From Streptomyces bluensis (GTDB taxonomy: Bacteria > Actinomycetota > Actinomycetes > Streptomycetales > Streptomycetaceae): DNA of 64,000 bases. This document shows positions 8,241 through 16,282 of the stretch, piece by piece. Positions within the stretch are counted from its first letter, which is position 1. Every line of letters begins with the position of its first letter. Below the pieces are notes generated by a model. The model did not search any database. It worked only from the letters and a program-made list of their open reading frames with translations, and was not told where the DNA came from. The position numbers and the translations under genes were made by a program. Where the stretch lies: positions 186,001 to 250,000 of the forward strand of contig NZ_BMVM01000012.1 of NCBI RefSeq assembly GCF_014650715.1, in the 5' to 3' direction.

Positions 8241-8921
8241 TCCCTCGAAGCGGTAGCCCATGCCGGACTCGGTGATCAGATAGCGCGGGTGGGAGGGGTC
8301 CGTCTCCAGTTTGCGGCGCAGCTGGGCCATGTAGACCCGCAGGTAGTTGGTCTTGGTGCTCTGCGAGGCGCCCCAGACCTCCCGGAGGAGATCCTTCTGT
8401 GTGACGAGCCGGCCGGGGCTGGTGACCAGGATCTCCAGCAGGTGCCACTCGGTGGGGGTCAGCCGCACGTCCCGCCCGCCCCGGACGACCTTCTTGGCGA
8501 GCAGGTCGACGGTGAAGTCGTCCGTCTCCACCAGGGTCGTTTCGGGGGCGAGCGGGCTGCCCTCGGCGCGGCGGACGGCGGCCCGCAGCCGAGCCAGCAA
8601 CTCGTCCATGCTGAACGGCTTGGTGATGTAGTCGTCGGCGCCCGCGTCGAGCGCCTCGACCTTCTCGTAGGACGCCTGGCGGGCCGAGAGGACGAGGATC
8701 GGTACACGGGTCCAGCCGCGGAGCGCCCTGATGACGTCGACGCCGTCCATGTCGGGCAGGCCGAGGTCGAGCATCACCACGTCGGGATGACGCGCGGCCG
8801 CCAGTCTGAGAGCCGTGGCCCCGTCGGGGGCGGCGTCCACGCCGTACCGGCGGGCCTCCATGTTGATCACGAGAGCCCGTACGAGATGCGGGTCGTCCTC
8901 CACCACCAGCACCTGGGTCAT
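8238..8921 (-). CDS. kdpE: KdpE, OmpR-family response regulator of potassium transport
   Basis: A 227-residue regulator. The receiver domain has the acidic pair ED near residues 8-9, phospho-acceptor Asp52 (VMLDLGLPDMDG) and Lys101 (DDYITKPF). The C-terminal winged helix (LTPTEWHLLEILVTSPGRLVTQKDLLREVWG, LRVYMAQLRRKLE) is strongly KdpE-like. It is the last gene of the kdp operon, 109 bp after kdpC. The sensor kinase KdpD, usually encoded between kdpC and kdpE in this type of cluster, is absent and replaced by a repeat-rich spacer. KdpE therefore needs a kinase encoded elsewhere or responds to another donor. Confidence 0.92.
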   Translation of the reverse strand: MTQVLVVEDDPHLVRALVINMEARRYGVDAAPDGATALRLAAARHPDVVMLDLGLPDMDGVDVIRALRGWTRVPILVLSARQASYEKVEALDAGADDYITKPFSMDELLARLRAAVRRAEGSPLAPETTLVETDDFTVDLLAKKVVRGGRDVRLTPTEWHLLEILVTSPGRLVTQKDLLREVWGASQSTKTNYLRVYMAQLRRKLETDPSHPRYLITESGMGYRFEG

Positions 8922-8934
8922 CGGTGTGCCTTTC

Positions 8935-9046
8935 CGTCGTGTAAGGCCGTCACTTGCTCCAAGGCCGTCACCTCGTCGCCGACCGCCACCTCGTCGTCCC
9001 CGGCCGTCAGTTCGTCGTCGCCGCCGGCCGTCACTTCGTCGCCGCG
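8935..9046. repeat. Degenerate 18-21 bp repeats in the kdpC-kdpE spacer
   Basis: Read on the minus strand, units of the form GACGACGAACTGACGGCCGG recur about four times with point differences, starting inside the last codons of kdpC and ending just before kdpE. They fill the place where kdpD would lie. Confidence 0.6.
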
Positions 9047-9708
9047 AGGTCCTTGAGCGCGATGTTGAGTTCCAGGACGTTCACCCGCGGTTCGCCGATG
9101 AAGCCGAGCGTGCGGCCGTCGGTGTGCTCGTCCACCAGTTTCTGCACCTGCGCGAGCGGCAGGTTGTTCTTCTCGGCGACCCGGTGGACCTGGAGGTCCG
9201 CGTAGGCCGGGGAGATGTTCGGGTCCAGTCCGGAAGCGGAGGAGGTGACGGCGTCGGCGGGGACGTCGGACGGCTTGACCACGTGACCGGGCACCGAGTT
9301 GTCCTTGATGACCGCGGCCTGGGCGTCCTTCACCTGCTGGACAAGGTCCTTGCTGTCGGCGGCGAGGTTGGTCGCGCCGGAGACGATGAGCTTGTACTGG
9401 GTGTTGACGCTGTTGTGGCCCAGCCCGTTCTGCGGGCGGCCCTGGAACCACTTCAGGTCCGGTTCCGGGGTCTGCTGCCCCTTCTTCAGCGGCAGGTTGT
9501 ACGCCTGCCCGATCAGGGACGAGCCGACGACCTTCCCGTCCGCCTTGATCTCGGAACCGTTCGCCCTGCCGGGGAACAGCCCCTGGGCGATACCGGTGAC
9601 GACCAGCGGATAGATGACACCGGTCACCAGGGTCAGCACGAGCAGGGCGCGCAGGCCCGCTCCGAGCAACCGGGCGGTGTTGGTGACGGAGTTGTTCATG
9701 TCGTTCAC
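9031..9708 (-). CDS. kdpC: KdpC, periplasmic-facing subunit of the K+-transporting ATPase
   Basis: 225 residues from a GTG at 9708 (ATG at 9699 is the alternative). One N-terminal membrane segment (LRALLVLTLVTGVIYPLVVTGIAQ) is followed by the conserved soluble part: QGLFPGRANGSEI, GSSLIGQ, ASGLDPNISPAYADLQ and a terminal DEHTDGRTLGFIGEPRVNVLELN. KdpC stabilises the KdpFABC complex and helps nucleotide binding by KdpB. The start overlaps the kdpB stop (GTGA), so translation is coupled. Length is normal. Confidence 0.95.
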   Translation of the reverse strand: MNDMNNSVTNTARLLGAGLRALLVLTLVTGVIYPLVVTGIAQGLFPGRANGSEIKADGKVVGSSLIGQAYNLPLKKGQQTPEPDLKWFQGRPQNGLGHNSVNTQYKLIVSGATNLAADSKDLVQQVKDAQAAVIKDNSVPGHVVKPSDVPADAVTSSASGLDPNISPAYADLQVHRVAEKNNLPLAQVQKLVDEHTDGRTLGFIGEPRVNVLELNIALKDLAATK

Positions 9709-11930
9709 CTGATCCCGGGGATGAGGGAGATGAGCATGTCGATGATCTTGATGCCGATGAACGGGGCGATCAGCCCGCCGAGGCCGTAGATCGTGAGGTT
9801 GCGCCGCAGCATCCGGTCCGCGCTCATCGGCCGGTACTGCACACCCCTCAAGGACAGCGGCACCAGCGCGATGATGATCAGCGCGTTGAAGACGACGGCC
9901 GACAGGATCGCGGAGTCGGGTGAGGACAGGCCCATGATGTTGAGCTTGTCCAGGCCCGGGTAGACCGCCGCGAACAGCGCCGGGATGATCGCGAAGTACT
10001 TCGCGACGTCGTTGGCGATGGAGAACGTCGTGAGCGCGCCCCGGGTGATGAGCAGTTGCTTGCCGATCTCGACGATCTCGATCAGCTTCGTCGGGTTGGA
10101 GTCCAGGTCCACCATGTTCCCGGCCTCCTTGGCGGCCGACGTACCGGTGTTCATCGCCACGCCGACGTCCGCCTGCGCCAGGGCGGGGGCGTCGTTCGTA
10201 CCGTCACCGGTCATCGCGACCAGCTTGCCGCCCGCCTGCTCGCGCTTGATCAGCGCCATCTTGTCCTCGGGCGTGGCCTCTGCCAGGAAGTCGTCGACTC
10301 CGGCCTCGTCCGCGATCGCCTTCGCGGTCAGCGGATTGTCACCCGTGATCATGACGGTCTTGATGCCCATGCGGCGCAGTTCGACGAACCGCTCCCGCAT
10401 GCCGTCCTTGACGACGTCCTTGAGGTGGATCACTCCGAGGACGCGGGCGCCCCGCTCGTCGTCCACCGCGACCAGCAGCGGTGTGCCGCCCGCCTCGGAG
10501 ATCCGGGCCGCGATCGTGTCGGCGTCCTCGGGGAGGGTGCCGCCCTGTTCCTGGACCCAGGTGATGACCGAACCGGCCGCGCCCTTGCGGATCTTCCTGC
10601 CGTCGACGTCCACGCCCGACATCCGGGTCTGGGCGGTGAACGCGATCCACTCGGCGCCGGCCAGCTCGCCCTGGTGGCGTTCGCGCAGCCCGTACTTCTC
10701 CTTCGCCAGAACGACGACCGAGCGGCCCTCGGGGGTCTCGTCGGCCAGCGAGGAGAGCTGGGCGGCGTCGGCGACCTCGGCCTCGGTGGTCCCGCTCACC
10801 GGCACGAACTCGGCGGCCTGCCGGTTGCCCAGGGTGATGGTGCCGGTCTTGTCCAGCAACAGCGTCGAGACGTCACCGGCGGCCTCGACCGCCCGGCCGG
10901 ACATCGCCAGCACGTTGCGCTGCACCAGCCGGTCCATGCCCGCGATACCGATGGCCGACAACAGCGCGCCGATCGTGGTGGGGATCAGACAGACCAGCAG
11001 CGCCACCAGCACGACCATCGTCAGGTGCGTGCCCGCGTAGGCGGCGAACGGCGGCAGCGTCGCCACCGCCAGCAGGAACACGATGGTCAGCGAGGCGAGC
11101 AGGATGTTCAGCGCGATCTCGTTCGGCGTCTTCTGCCGGGCCGCGCCCTCGACCAGGCTGATCATCCGGTCGATGAAGGTCTCGCCCGGCTTGGTCGTGA
11201 TCCTGATGACGATCCGGTCGGACAGCACCTTCGTCCCGCCGGTGACGGCGCTGCGGTCGCCGCCCGACTCCCGGATGACCGGCGCCGACTCACCGGTGAT
11301 CGCCGACTCGTCCACGGACGCGACGCCCTCGACGACATCGCCGTCGCCGGGGATGACGTCGCCCGCCTCGCACACCACCAGATCGCCGATCCGCAGCTCC
11401 GTGCCCGGGACCTGTTCCTCGGAGCCGTCCGCGAGCAGCCGGCGTGCGACCGTGTCGGTCTTGGCCTTGCGCAGCGTGTCGGCCTGCGCCTTGCCGCGGC
11501 CCTCGGCGACCGCCTCCGCCAGGTTGGCGAAGACCACGGTCAGCCAGAGCCAGGCGCTGATGGTCCAGCCGAACCAGTTGCCGGGATCCGTGAAGGAGAA
11601 GACGGTGGTCAGGAACGAGCCGATCCACACCACGAACATCACGGGCGACTTGACCATCACCCGCGGATCGAGCTTGCGGAAGGCGTCCGGCAGGGACTTG
11701 ACGAGTTGTCCGGGGTCGAACAGGCCCGCGCCGACACGGCCTTCGGCGGCCTTGTGCCCGGTGGGTACGTCGCTGTGCGGCGCCCGGGTCGGAGTGGCTG
11801 TGGACATCGAGGCCTCTTGGTTCTTCACGTCTCGTTTTATTACGTCTTGGTTCGTTGCGTCTTGGTCCGTTGCACCTTGATTCGTTGCGTCTTGGTTCGT
11901 TGCGCCTTGGTTCGTTACGTCGGTGTTCAT
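9705..11930 (-). CDS. kdpB: KdpB, P-type ATPase subunit with repeat-containing N-terminal extension
   Basis: The catalytic subunit of the high-affinity K+ pump. It has the phosphorylation motif LLLDKTGTITLG, the TGES actuator loop (ITGESAPV), TGDNPLTA, and the hinge motif MTGDGTNDAPALAQADVGVAM. About seven membrane segments lie in the core, beginning DPRVMVKSPVMFVVWIGS. Two starts are possible. ATG 11930 forms an ATGA overlap with the kdpA stop and adds about 41 residues built from seven five-residue repeats of TNQDA type. ATG 11807 gives the classical N-terminus (MSTATPTRAPHSD). I prefer 11930 because of the coupling, but the repeats look non-essential. Stop overlaps the kdpC GTG. Confidence 0.93.
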   Translation of the reverse strand: MNTDVTNQGATNQDATNQGATDQDATNQDVIKRDVKNQEASMSTATPTRAPHSDVPTGHKAAEGRVGAGLFDPGQLVKSLPDAFRKLDPRVMVKSPVMFVVWIGSFLTTVFSFTDPGNWFGWTISAWLWLTVVFANLAEAVAEGRGKAQADTLRKAKTDTVARRLLADGSEEQVPGTELRIGDLVVCEAGDVIPGDGDVVEGVASVDESAITGESAPVIRESGGDRSAVTGGTKVLSDRIVIRITTKPGETFIDRMISLVEGAARQKTPNEIALNILLASLTIVFLLAVATLPPFAAYAGTHLTMVVLVALLVCLIPTTIGALLSAIGIAGMDRLVQRNVLAMSGRAVEAAGDVSTLLLDKTGTITLGNRQAAEFVPVSGTTEAEVADAAQLSSLADETPEGRSVVVLAKEKYGLRERHQGELAGAEWIAFTAQTRMSGVDVDGRKIRKGAAGSVITWVQEQGGTLPEDADTIAARISEAGGTPLLVAVDDERGARVLGVIHLKDVVKDGMRERFVELRRMGIKTVMITGDNPLTAKAIADEAGVDDFLAEATPEDKMALIKREQAGGKLVAMTGDGTNDAPALAQADVGVAMNTGTSAAKEAGNMVDLDSNPTKLIEIVEIGKQLLITRGALTTFSIANDVAKYFAIIPALFAAVYPGLDKLNIMGLSSPDSAILSAVVFNALIIIALVPLSLRGVQYRPMSADRMLRRNLTIYGLGGLIAPFIGIKIIDMLISLIPGIR
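11814..11918 (-). repeat. Seven tandem 15-bp units at the 5' end of kdpB
   Basis: On the coding strand the unit GCAACGAACCAAGAC repeats seven times with drift, in frame, giving TNQGA, TNQDA, TNQGA, TDQDA, TNQDV, IKRDV and KNQEA. The first five copies are close matches; the last two are decayed. Confidence 0.85.
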
Positions 11931-13591
11931 GACGCCAGCCCCTCGGCGAGCGGTCCGAGCGCGAGGGCCGGGAAGTAGGTCAGACCGGTGATGATCAGGA
12001 TGGCGCCCACGAGCAGGCTCGCGAACAGCGGCTTCTCGGTGCGCAGGGTGCCCGCGGTGACCGGGACCGGCTTCTGCTCGGCGAGTGAACCCGCGAGCGC
12101 CAGCACGAAGATCATCGGCAGGAACCGGCCCAGCAGCATCGCGAGCCCGGTCATCGTGTTGAACCAGTCGGTGTTCGCGTTCAGGCCCGCGAACGCCGAG
12201 CCGTTGTTGTTCGAGGCGGACGTGAAGGCGTACAGCACCTCGGAGAACCCGTGCGCGCCGGAGTTCAGCATCGATTGCGGTGGTGTGGGCAGGGCCATGG
12301 AGACCGAGGCGAAGATCAGGACCAGCGCCGGGGTGATGAGGATGTAGCACGCCGCCAGCTTGATCTCGCGGGTGCCGATCTTCTTGCCCAGGTACTCGGG
12401 CGTACGGCCGACCATCAGCCCCGCGATGAACACCGCGATGACCGCCATGATCAGCATGCCGTACAGGCCCGAGCCGACACCGCCGGGCGCGATCTCGCCC
12501 AGCATCATGCCCAGCATCGCGATGCCGCCGCCGAGGCCCGTGAACGACGAGTGGAAGGAGTCCACCGCACCCGTCGAGGTCAGCGTGGTCGACACCGCGA
12601 AGATCGACGAGGCACCGACGCCGAACCGCACCTCCTTGCCCTCCATCGCACCGCCCGCGATCTGCAACGCCGGGCCGTGGTGGGAGAACTCGGTCCACAT
12701 CATCAGGGTGACGAAGCCGACCCAGATGCTCGCCATGGCCGCCAGGATCGCGTAGCCCTGCTTCACGCTGCCGACCATCACGCCGAACGTGCGGGTCAGC
12801 GAGAACGGGATCACCAGTAGCAGGAAGATCTCGAACAGGTTGGTGAACGGAGTGGGGTTCTCGAAGGGGTGGGCACTGTTGGCGTTGAAGTAGCCGCCGC
12901 CGTTGGTGCCCAGTTCCTTGATGGCCTCCTGCGAGGCGACCGCACCGCCGTTCCACTGCTGCGAGGCCCCCATGAACTGGCCGACCTCGTGGATGCCGGA
13001 GAAGTTCTGGATCACTCCGCAGGCCACCAGCACGACGGCGGCGATCGCCGCGCCCGGCAGCAGGATGCGGGTGACACCGCGCACCAGGTCCGACCAGAAG
13101 TTGCCCAGCTCACCGGTGCGCGAGCGCGCGAACCCGCGCACCAGCGCCACCGCGACCGCGATACCGACGGCCGCGGAGACGAAGTTCTGCACGGCCAGAC
13201 CGGCGGTCTGCACGACGTGGCCCATGGCCTGCTCGCCGGAGTACGACTGCCAGTTGGTGTTCGTCACGAAGGACGCCGCGGTGTTGAACGCCTGCGCCGG
13301 CTCGATCGAGGAGAACCCGAGCGAACCGGGCAGCACGCCCTGGAGCCGTTGCAGCAGGTAGAGGAAGAGGACGCCCACGGCCGAGAAGGCGAGCACGCCG
13401 CGCAGGTACGCGGGCCAGCGCATCTCGGTGTTCGGATGGGCGCCGATGGCCCTGTAGATCCATCGCTCGACGCGCCAGTGCTTGTCGGAGGAGTAGACCT
13501 TGGCCATGTAGGTGCCGAGGGGAACGTAGGCGAGCGCCAGCGCCACCATGAGGGCGAGCAACTGGAGCACACCGGCGAGTACGGGACCCAT
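11927..13591 (-). CDS. kdpA: KdpA, K+ channel-like subunit of the KdpFABC pump
   Basis: 554 residues, normal for KdpA, with about ten membrane spans and the selectivity-filter-like loops TNTNWQSYSGEQAM, KELGTNGGGYFNANSAHPFENP, FTSASNNNGSAFAG and related Gly-rich repeats of the SKT superfamily. These bind K+ on the outside before transfer. ATG 13591 follows kdpF by eight bases. The last codon overlaps kdpB (ATGA). Confidence 0.96.
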   Translation of the reverse strand: MGPVLAGVLQLLALMVALALAYVPLGTYMAKVYSSDKHWRVERWIYRAIGAHPNTEMRWPAYLRGVLAFSAVGVLFLYLLQRLQGVLPGSLGFSSIEPAQAFNTAASFVTNTNWQSYSGEQAMGHVVQTAGLAVQNFVSAAVGIAVAVALVRGFARSRTGELGNFWSDLVRGVTRILLPGAAIAAVVLVACGVIQNFSGIHEVGQFMGASQQWNGGAVASQEAIKELGTNGGGYFNANSAHPFENPTPFTNLFEIFLLLVIPFSLTRTFGVMVGSVKQGYAILAAMASIWVGFVTLMMWTEFSHHGPALQIAGGAMEGKEVRFGVGASSIFAVSTTLTSTGAVDSFHSSFTGLGGGIAMLGMMLGEIAPGGVGSGLYGMLIMAVIAVFIAGLMVGRTPEYLGKKIGTREIKLAACYILITPALVLIFASVSMALPTPPQSMLNSGAHGFSEVLYAFTSASNNNGSAFAGLNANTDWFNTMTGLAMLLGRFLPMIFVLALAGSLAEQKPVPVTAGTLRTEKPLFASLLVGAILIITGLTYFPALALGPLAEGLAS

Positions 13592-13599
13592 GTGCGCTC

Positions 13600-13689
13600 T
13601 CAGAACCTCTCCGGGAAGATCAGGGCGAGGACGAGATAGCCCAGCAGGGCGACGGCCACGACCAGGCCGACGATGTTCTCGACGGTCAC
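13600..13689 (-). CDS. kdpF: KdpF, small membrane subunit
   Basis: A 29-residue peptide from GTG 13689: one hydrophobic helix (NIVGLVVAVALLGYLVLALI) ending FPERF, the usual KdpF ending. KdpF stabilises the KdpFABC complex. The GTG overlaps the TGA of the preceding 27-residue gene and the stop lies 8 bp before kdpA. Confidence 0.9.
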   Translation of the reverse strand: MTVENIVGLVVAVALLGYLVLALIFPERF

Positions 13690-13769
13690 AGCTTCGTCAC
13701 CCCCTTGGCGACGAAGGCCACCAGCGCGAACACCGCGAGAGTGGTGACAACGAAGGCCACGTCGGCCAT
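13686..13769 (-). CDS. 27-residue single-span membrane peptide heading the kdp operon
   Basis: ATG 13769 follows a strong AGGAG. The peptide reads MADVAFVVTTLAVFALVAF then VAKGVTKL: one membrane helix with a basic tail. It overlaps kdpF by GTGA, so it is translationally coupled to the pump. Similar short peptides appear ahead of kdpF in other actinobacteria as far as I recall, but no function is known to me. It resembles KdpF itself and might be a second accessory helix of the complex. Confidence 0.7.
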   Translation of the reverse strand: MADVAFVVTTLAVFALVAFVAKGVTKL

Positions 13770-13873
13770 CGTGAGCTCCTGGAGGGGATTCGGAGAGCAT
13801 CCGTGTGAGAACCGGACGCCTGACGGATCGGACGTTTCGAGGAAACCCCGAACGCCGGCCGAATCCGAGCACC

Positions 13874-13944
13874 GTTGACGGGCCTCTTACGTCCGCGCCC
13901 ACCCCTTTGACGGACCTCTTACGGCTTTGACGGACCTCTTACGG
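13874..13944. repeat. Direct 20-bp repeats upstream of the kdp operon
   Basis: CTTTGACGGACCTCTTACGG occurs twice back to back (13905-13924 and 13925-13944). A diverged copy sits at 13874-13893. Each contains a TTGACGG, which could serve as a -35-like element or a protein-binding iteron. The block lies about 105-175 bp upstream of the kdp operon start. Confidence 0.75.
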
Positions 13945-13949
13945 CGCCT

Positions 13950-14108
13950 GTGACCACGGCGACGCCGGTCAGCGCGCTGAAGGGGGTCTCGGACCGCGAT
14001 GGCGAACTGCTGGAGGAGGCGTTCGGCGTCAAGACGGTCACCGACCTGGCCCAGCTGAAGTACGCCCGCTGGGCACAGGCCCTGGCCGCCCTCCACGTGG
14101 CCAAGTAG
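13950..14108 (+). CDS. Small protein or gene fragment with helical-repeat-like sequence
   Basis: GTG 13950 to TAG 14108 encodes 52 residues: VTTATPVSALKGVSDRDGEL then a segment ending KYARWAQALAALHVAK. The pattern (LKGVSxxDGELLEEAFGVKTVxDLA) resembles a helix-hairpin-helix-like C-terminal domain found at the end of larger Streptomyces proteins. Absence of a good ribosome site and direct repeats immediately upstream suggest it is the surviving 3' end of a larger gene. Function unknown. Confidence 0.45.
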   Translation: MTTATPVSALKGVSDRDGELLEEAFGVKTVTDLAQLKYARWAQALAALHVAK

Positions 14109-14185
14109 CCGCCTGGTACCACCGTGGTGCCGTGGCCCCGCGCGGGCACACGGCACCACATGCGCCTTCTCCCAGTCGTGACCTG

Positions 14186-14545
14186 TCAGTCGTGCGGGGC
14201 CTGTCCGCTCACCCGGTGGTCCGCGTGACTGAGCGCTTCGAGGACCAGGCGCCGCAGGTGACCGTCACTGAGGCGGTAGTGGATGTGCCGGCCCTCGCGG
14301 CGGGTGTCGACGAGTCCTGCGAGCCGCAGCTTCGCCAAATGCTGACTGACCGCCGTGCGCGACGCCTGGCACCGCTCGGCGAGAGAACCGACATCCGACT
14401 CGCCCTGCGCGAGCAGCCACAGCAGATGCAGCCGGGTGGCGTCCGAGAGCATCGCGAACACCCCCGTCGCCTCGGCGAGCCGCGCGCTGTCCGGAGCACG
14501 CAGATGCGCACTGGCCGCAGGTGATATCGCGTCGCGCTCAGGCAT
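14186..14545 (-). CDS. ArsR/SmtB-family repressor
   Basis: 119 residues with the ArsR winged helix: FAMLSDATRLHLLWLLAQGESDVGSLAERCQASRTAVSQHLAKLRLAGLVDTRREGRHIHYRLSDGHL (in pieces). There is a Cys in the recognition region (ERCQAS) and His residues near the C-terminus (LSHADHRVSG) that could form an alpha5-type metal site. It is divergent from an MFS exporter with a His-rich tail, with a large palindrome between them, so it is likely a metal-sensing repressor of that exporter and of itself. Which metal cannot be told. Confidence 0.88.
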   Translation of the reverse strand: MPERDAISPAASAHLRAPDSARLAEATGVFAMLSDATRLHLLWLLAQGESDVGSLAERCQASRTAVSQHLAKLRLAGLVDTRREGRHIHYRLSDGHLRRLVLEALSHADHRVSGQAPHD

Positions 14546-14685
14546 GAGGTCAGCCTAGAGCCATCGGGGGCGGTGGCGGGGCAGGCCGTATCGGCACCAC
14601 AGGAGCCCTGACGCCACACCGTCCCGCATCACGCGGCATCGCGCGGCATGCCCCCACACAACACGGCATCGCGACCGTCACAGCC

Positions 14686-14719
14686 AGCCATCATGTGCGC
14701 AGGTGCGCACATGATGGCT
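14686..14719. promoter_or_regulatory. Palindromic operator between arsR-like and MFS genes
   Basis: Perfect 15-bp inverted repeat: AGCCATCATGTGCGC (14686-14700) and GCGCACATGATGGCT (14705-14719), spacer 4 bp. ArsR/SmtB regulators bind imperfect 12-2-12 type palindromes, and this is a near-ideal candidate. It lies 66 bp before the exporter start and about 140 bp before the regulator. Confidence 0.8.
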
Positions 14720-14785
14720 ACACTCGTGGGGTGTCGACCGGCCCGACCGGTCCGACCGAACCGGCCTGCCCAGGGAGCCGCCCGC

Positions 14786-16138
14786 ATGTTCGCCGTCCTG
14801 CGCGACCGCACCTACCGCCACCTCTTCGCCGCCCAGGTCATCGCCCTCGTCGGCACCGGGCTGGCGACCGTCGCGCTCGGCCTGCTGGCGTACGACATCG
14901 CGGGCGCCGACGCCGGTTCGGTGCTCGGCACCGCGCTCGCCCTGAAGATGGTGGCGTACGTGGCGATCGCCCCGGCCGTCGGCGCGGTGGCCGACCGGCT
15001 GCCACGCCGGGCGCTCATGGTGACGGCGGACCTGGTGCGCGCCGGGGTGGCGCTGTTCCTGCCGTTCGTCGACCAGGTCTGGCAGGTGTACGTGCTGGTC
15101 GTCCTGCTCCAGTCCGCGTCGGCCGTGTTCACGCCGACGTTCCAGGCCGTTATCCCCGACGTGCTGCCCGAGGAGCGTGACTACACGCGGGCGTTGTCGA
15201 TGTCGCGGCTCGCGTACGACCTGGAGAGCCTGTTCTCCCCCGCGCTGGCGGCGGCGCTGCTGTCGGTCGTCACGTACAACTGGCTGTTCACCGGGACGGT
15301 GTTCGGCTTTCTCGCTTCGGCCGCGTTGGTGATCTCCGCCGCTCTGCCCGAGCCGGCCACCCCTCCCGCGCCGCCCGCCCGGGGCGCCTGCGCCAGGGCC
15401 ACCACGGGCACCCGCCTCTTCCTCGCCGTCCCCGAGCTGCGGGCGCTGCTCGCCCTGAACCTCGCGGTCGCGGCCGCCGGAGCGATGGTGACCGTCAACT
15501 CCGTCGTCTACGTGCGCGAGGTCCTGGGACTGCCGCAGAGCGCCGTGCCGTTGGCGCTCGGCGCGTACGGCGCGGGGTCGATGATCGTGGCCCTGGTCCT
15601 GCCCCGGGTCCTGGACCGGGTGCCGGACCGGGCCGTGATGCTGCCGGGGGCGTTGCTGCTCGCGGTCGTCTTCGCCGGGCTCGGGGTCGTCACGGCGGCG
15701 CCGAGCGGGGGTTGGCGCTGGCCCGCGCTGCTGGCTGTCTGGGCGGCGTTCGGTGCGGCGTGCTCGATGGTGCTGACGCCGACGGGGCGGCTCATCCGCC
15801 GCTCGGCGCCGCCCGCGGAGCGTACGGCGGCGTTCGCCGCGCAGTTCTCGTTGTCCCACGGCTGCTGGCTGGTGACGTATCCGCTGGCGGGATGGCTGGG
15901 TTCGGCGGCCGGGCTCTCGTGGGCGGTGCTCGCCCTGGGCTCGATCGCGCTGGCCGCCTCGCTGCTGGCGGCAGGGCTGTGGCGGCCGGGGCCCTCCGGG
16001 CCCGCGCACGTGCACGCGGACCTTCCCGCCGGGCACCCTCACCTGGTGGGCGCCCGACGGGTGTCGACGGGCTGGCGGCACCATCACGTCCGGCTCGCCG
16101 ACGGCCTGCACGCCCACCCGTACCAACGGCACCCGTAG
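14786..16138 (+). CDS. MFS exporter with histidine-rich C-terminal tail
   Basis: I place the start at ATG 14786 (MFAVLRDRTYRHLFAAQVIALVG). The longer frame from 14648 would put the operator palindrome inside the gene. About 12 membrane segments are visible, with the MFS loop-2 motif GAVADRLPRRALM near residue 70. The last 43 residues contain ten histidines (HVHADLPAGHPHL, WRHHH, HAHPYQRHP). Such tails bind transition metals in transporters, and with the divergent ArsR regulator this suggests metal efflux, for instance nickel or cobalt. That substrate is inferred. Total 450 residues. Confidence 0.85.
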   Translation: MFAVLRDRTYRHLFAAQVIALVGTGLATVALGLLAYDIAGADAGSVLGTALALKMVAYVAIAPAVGAVADRLPRRALMVTADLVRAGVALFLPFVDQVWQVYVLVVLLQSASAVFTPTFQAVIPDVLPEERDYTRALSMSRLAYDLESLFSPALAAALLSVVTYNWLFTGTVFGFLASAALVISAALPEPATPPAPPARGACARATTGTRLFLAVPELRALLALNLAVAAAGAMVTVNSVVYVREVLGLPQSAVPLALGAYGAGSMIVALVLPRVLDRVPDRAVMLPGALLLAVVFAGLGVVTAAPSGGWRWPALLAVWAAFGAACSMVLTPTGRLIRRSAPPAERTAAFAAQFSLSHGCWLVTYPLAGWLGSAAGLSWAVLALGSIALAASLLAAGLWRPGPSGPAHVHADLPAGHPHLVGARRVSTGWRHHHVRLADGLHAHPYQRHP

Positions 16139-16282
16139 CACCGGCTGACTCCGGCCGGCCTGCGCCGCCGACGCGCGGTATGCCTCCACGGCCGAGGCGA
16201 GCCGCGGCGACCCGCGAGCGGAACTGGCGCAGGTCGCCGACGCGGTACGCGATGCAGCCGACGACGAGACCGGTGGACGCGT

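Noticed and set aside
10056..11978. 640-residue plus-strand frame opposite kdpB
   Set aside because: Shadow of GC-rich kdpB; Arg/Gly/Asp-rich composition, no motif, no ribosome site.
9705..12956. 1083-residue open frame through kdpA into kdpB
   Set aside because: Upstream half is the kdpA gene in another frame; the real KdpB starts at 11930 or 11807.
16139..16282. Possible coding remnant on the minus strand between MFS and MocR genes
   Set aside because: A GLVVGCIAYRVGDLRQF-like stretch is readable, but it has no start or stop context and no family recognised.
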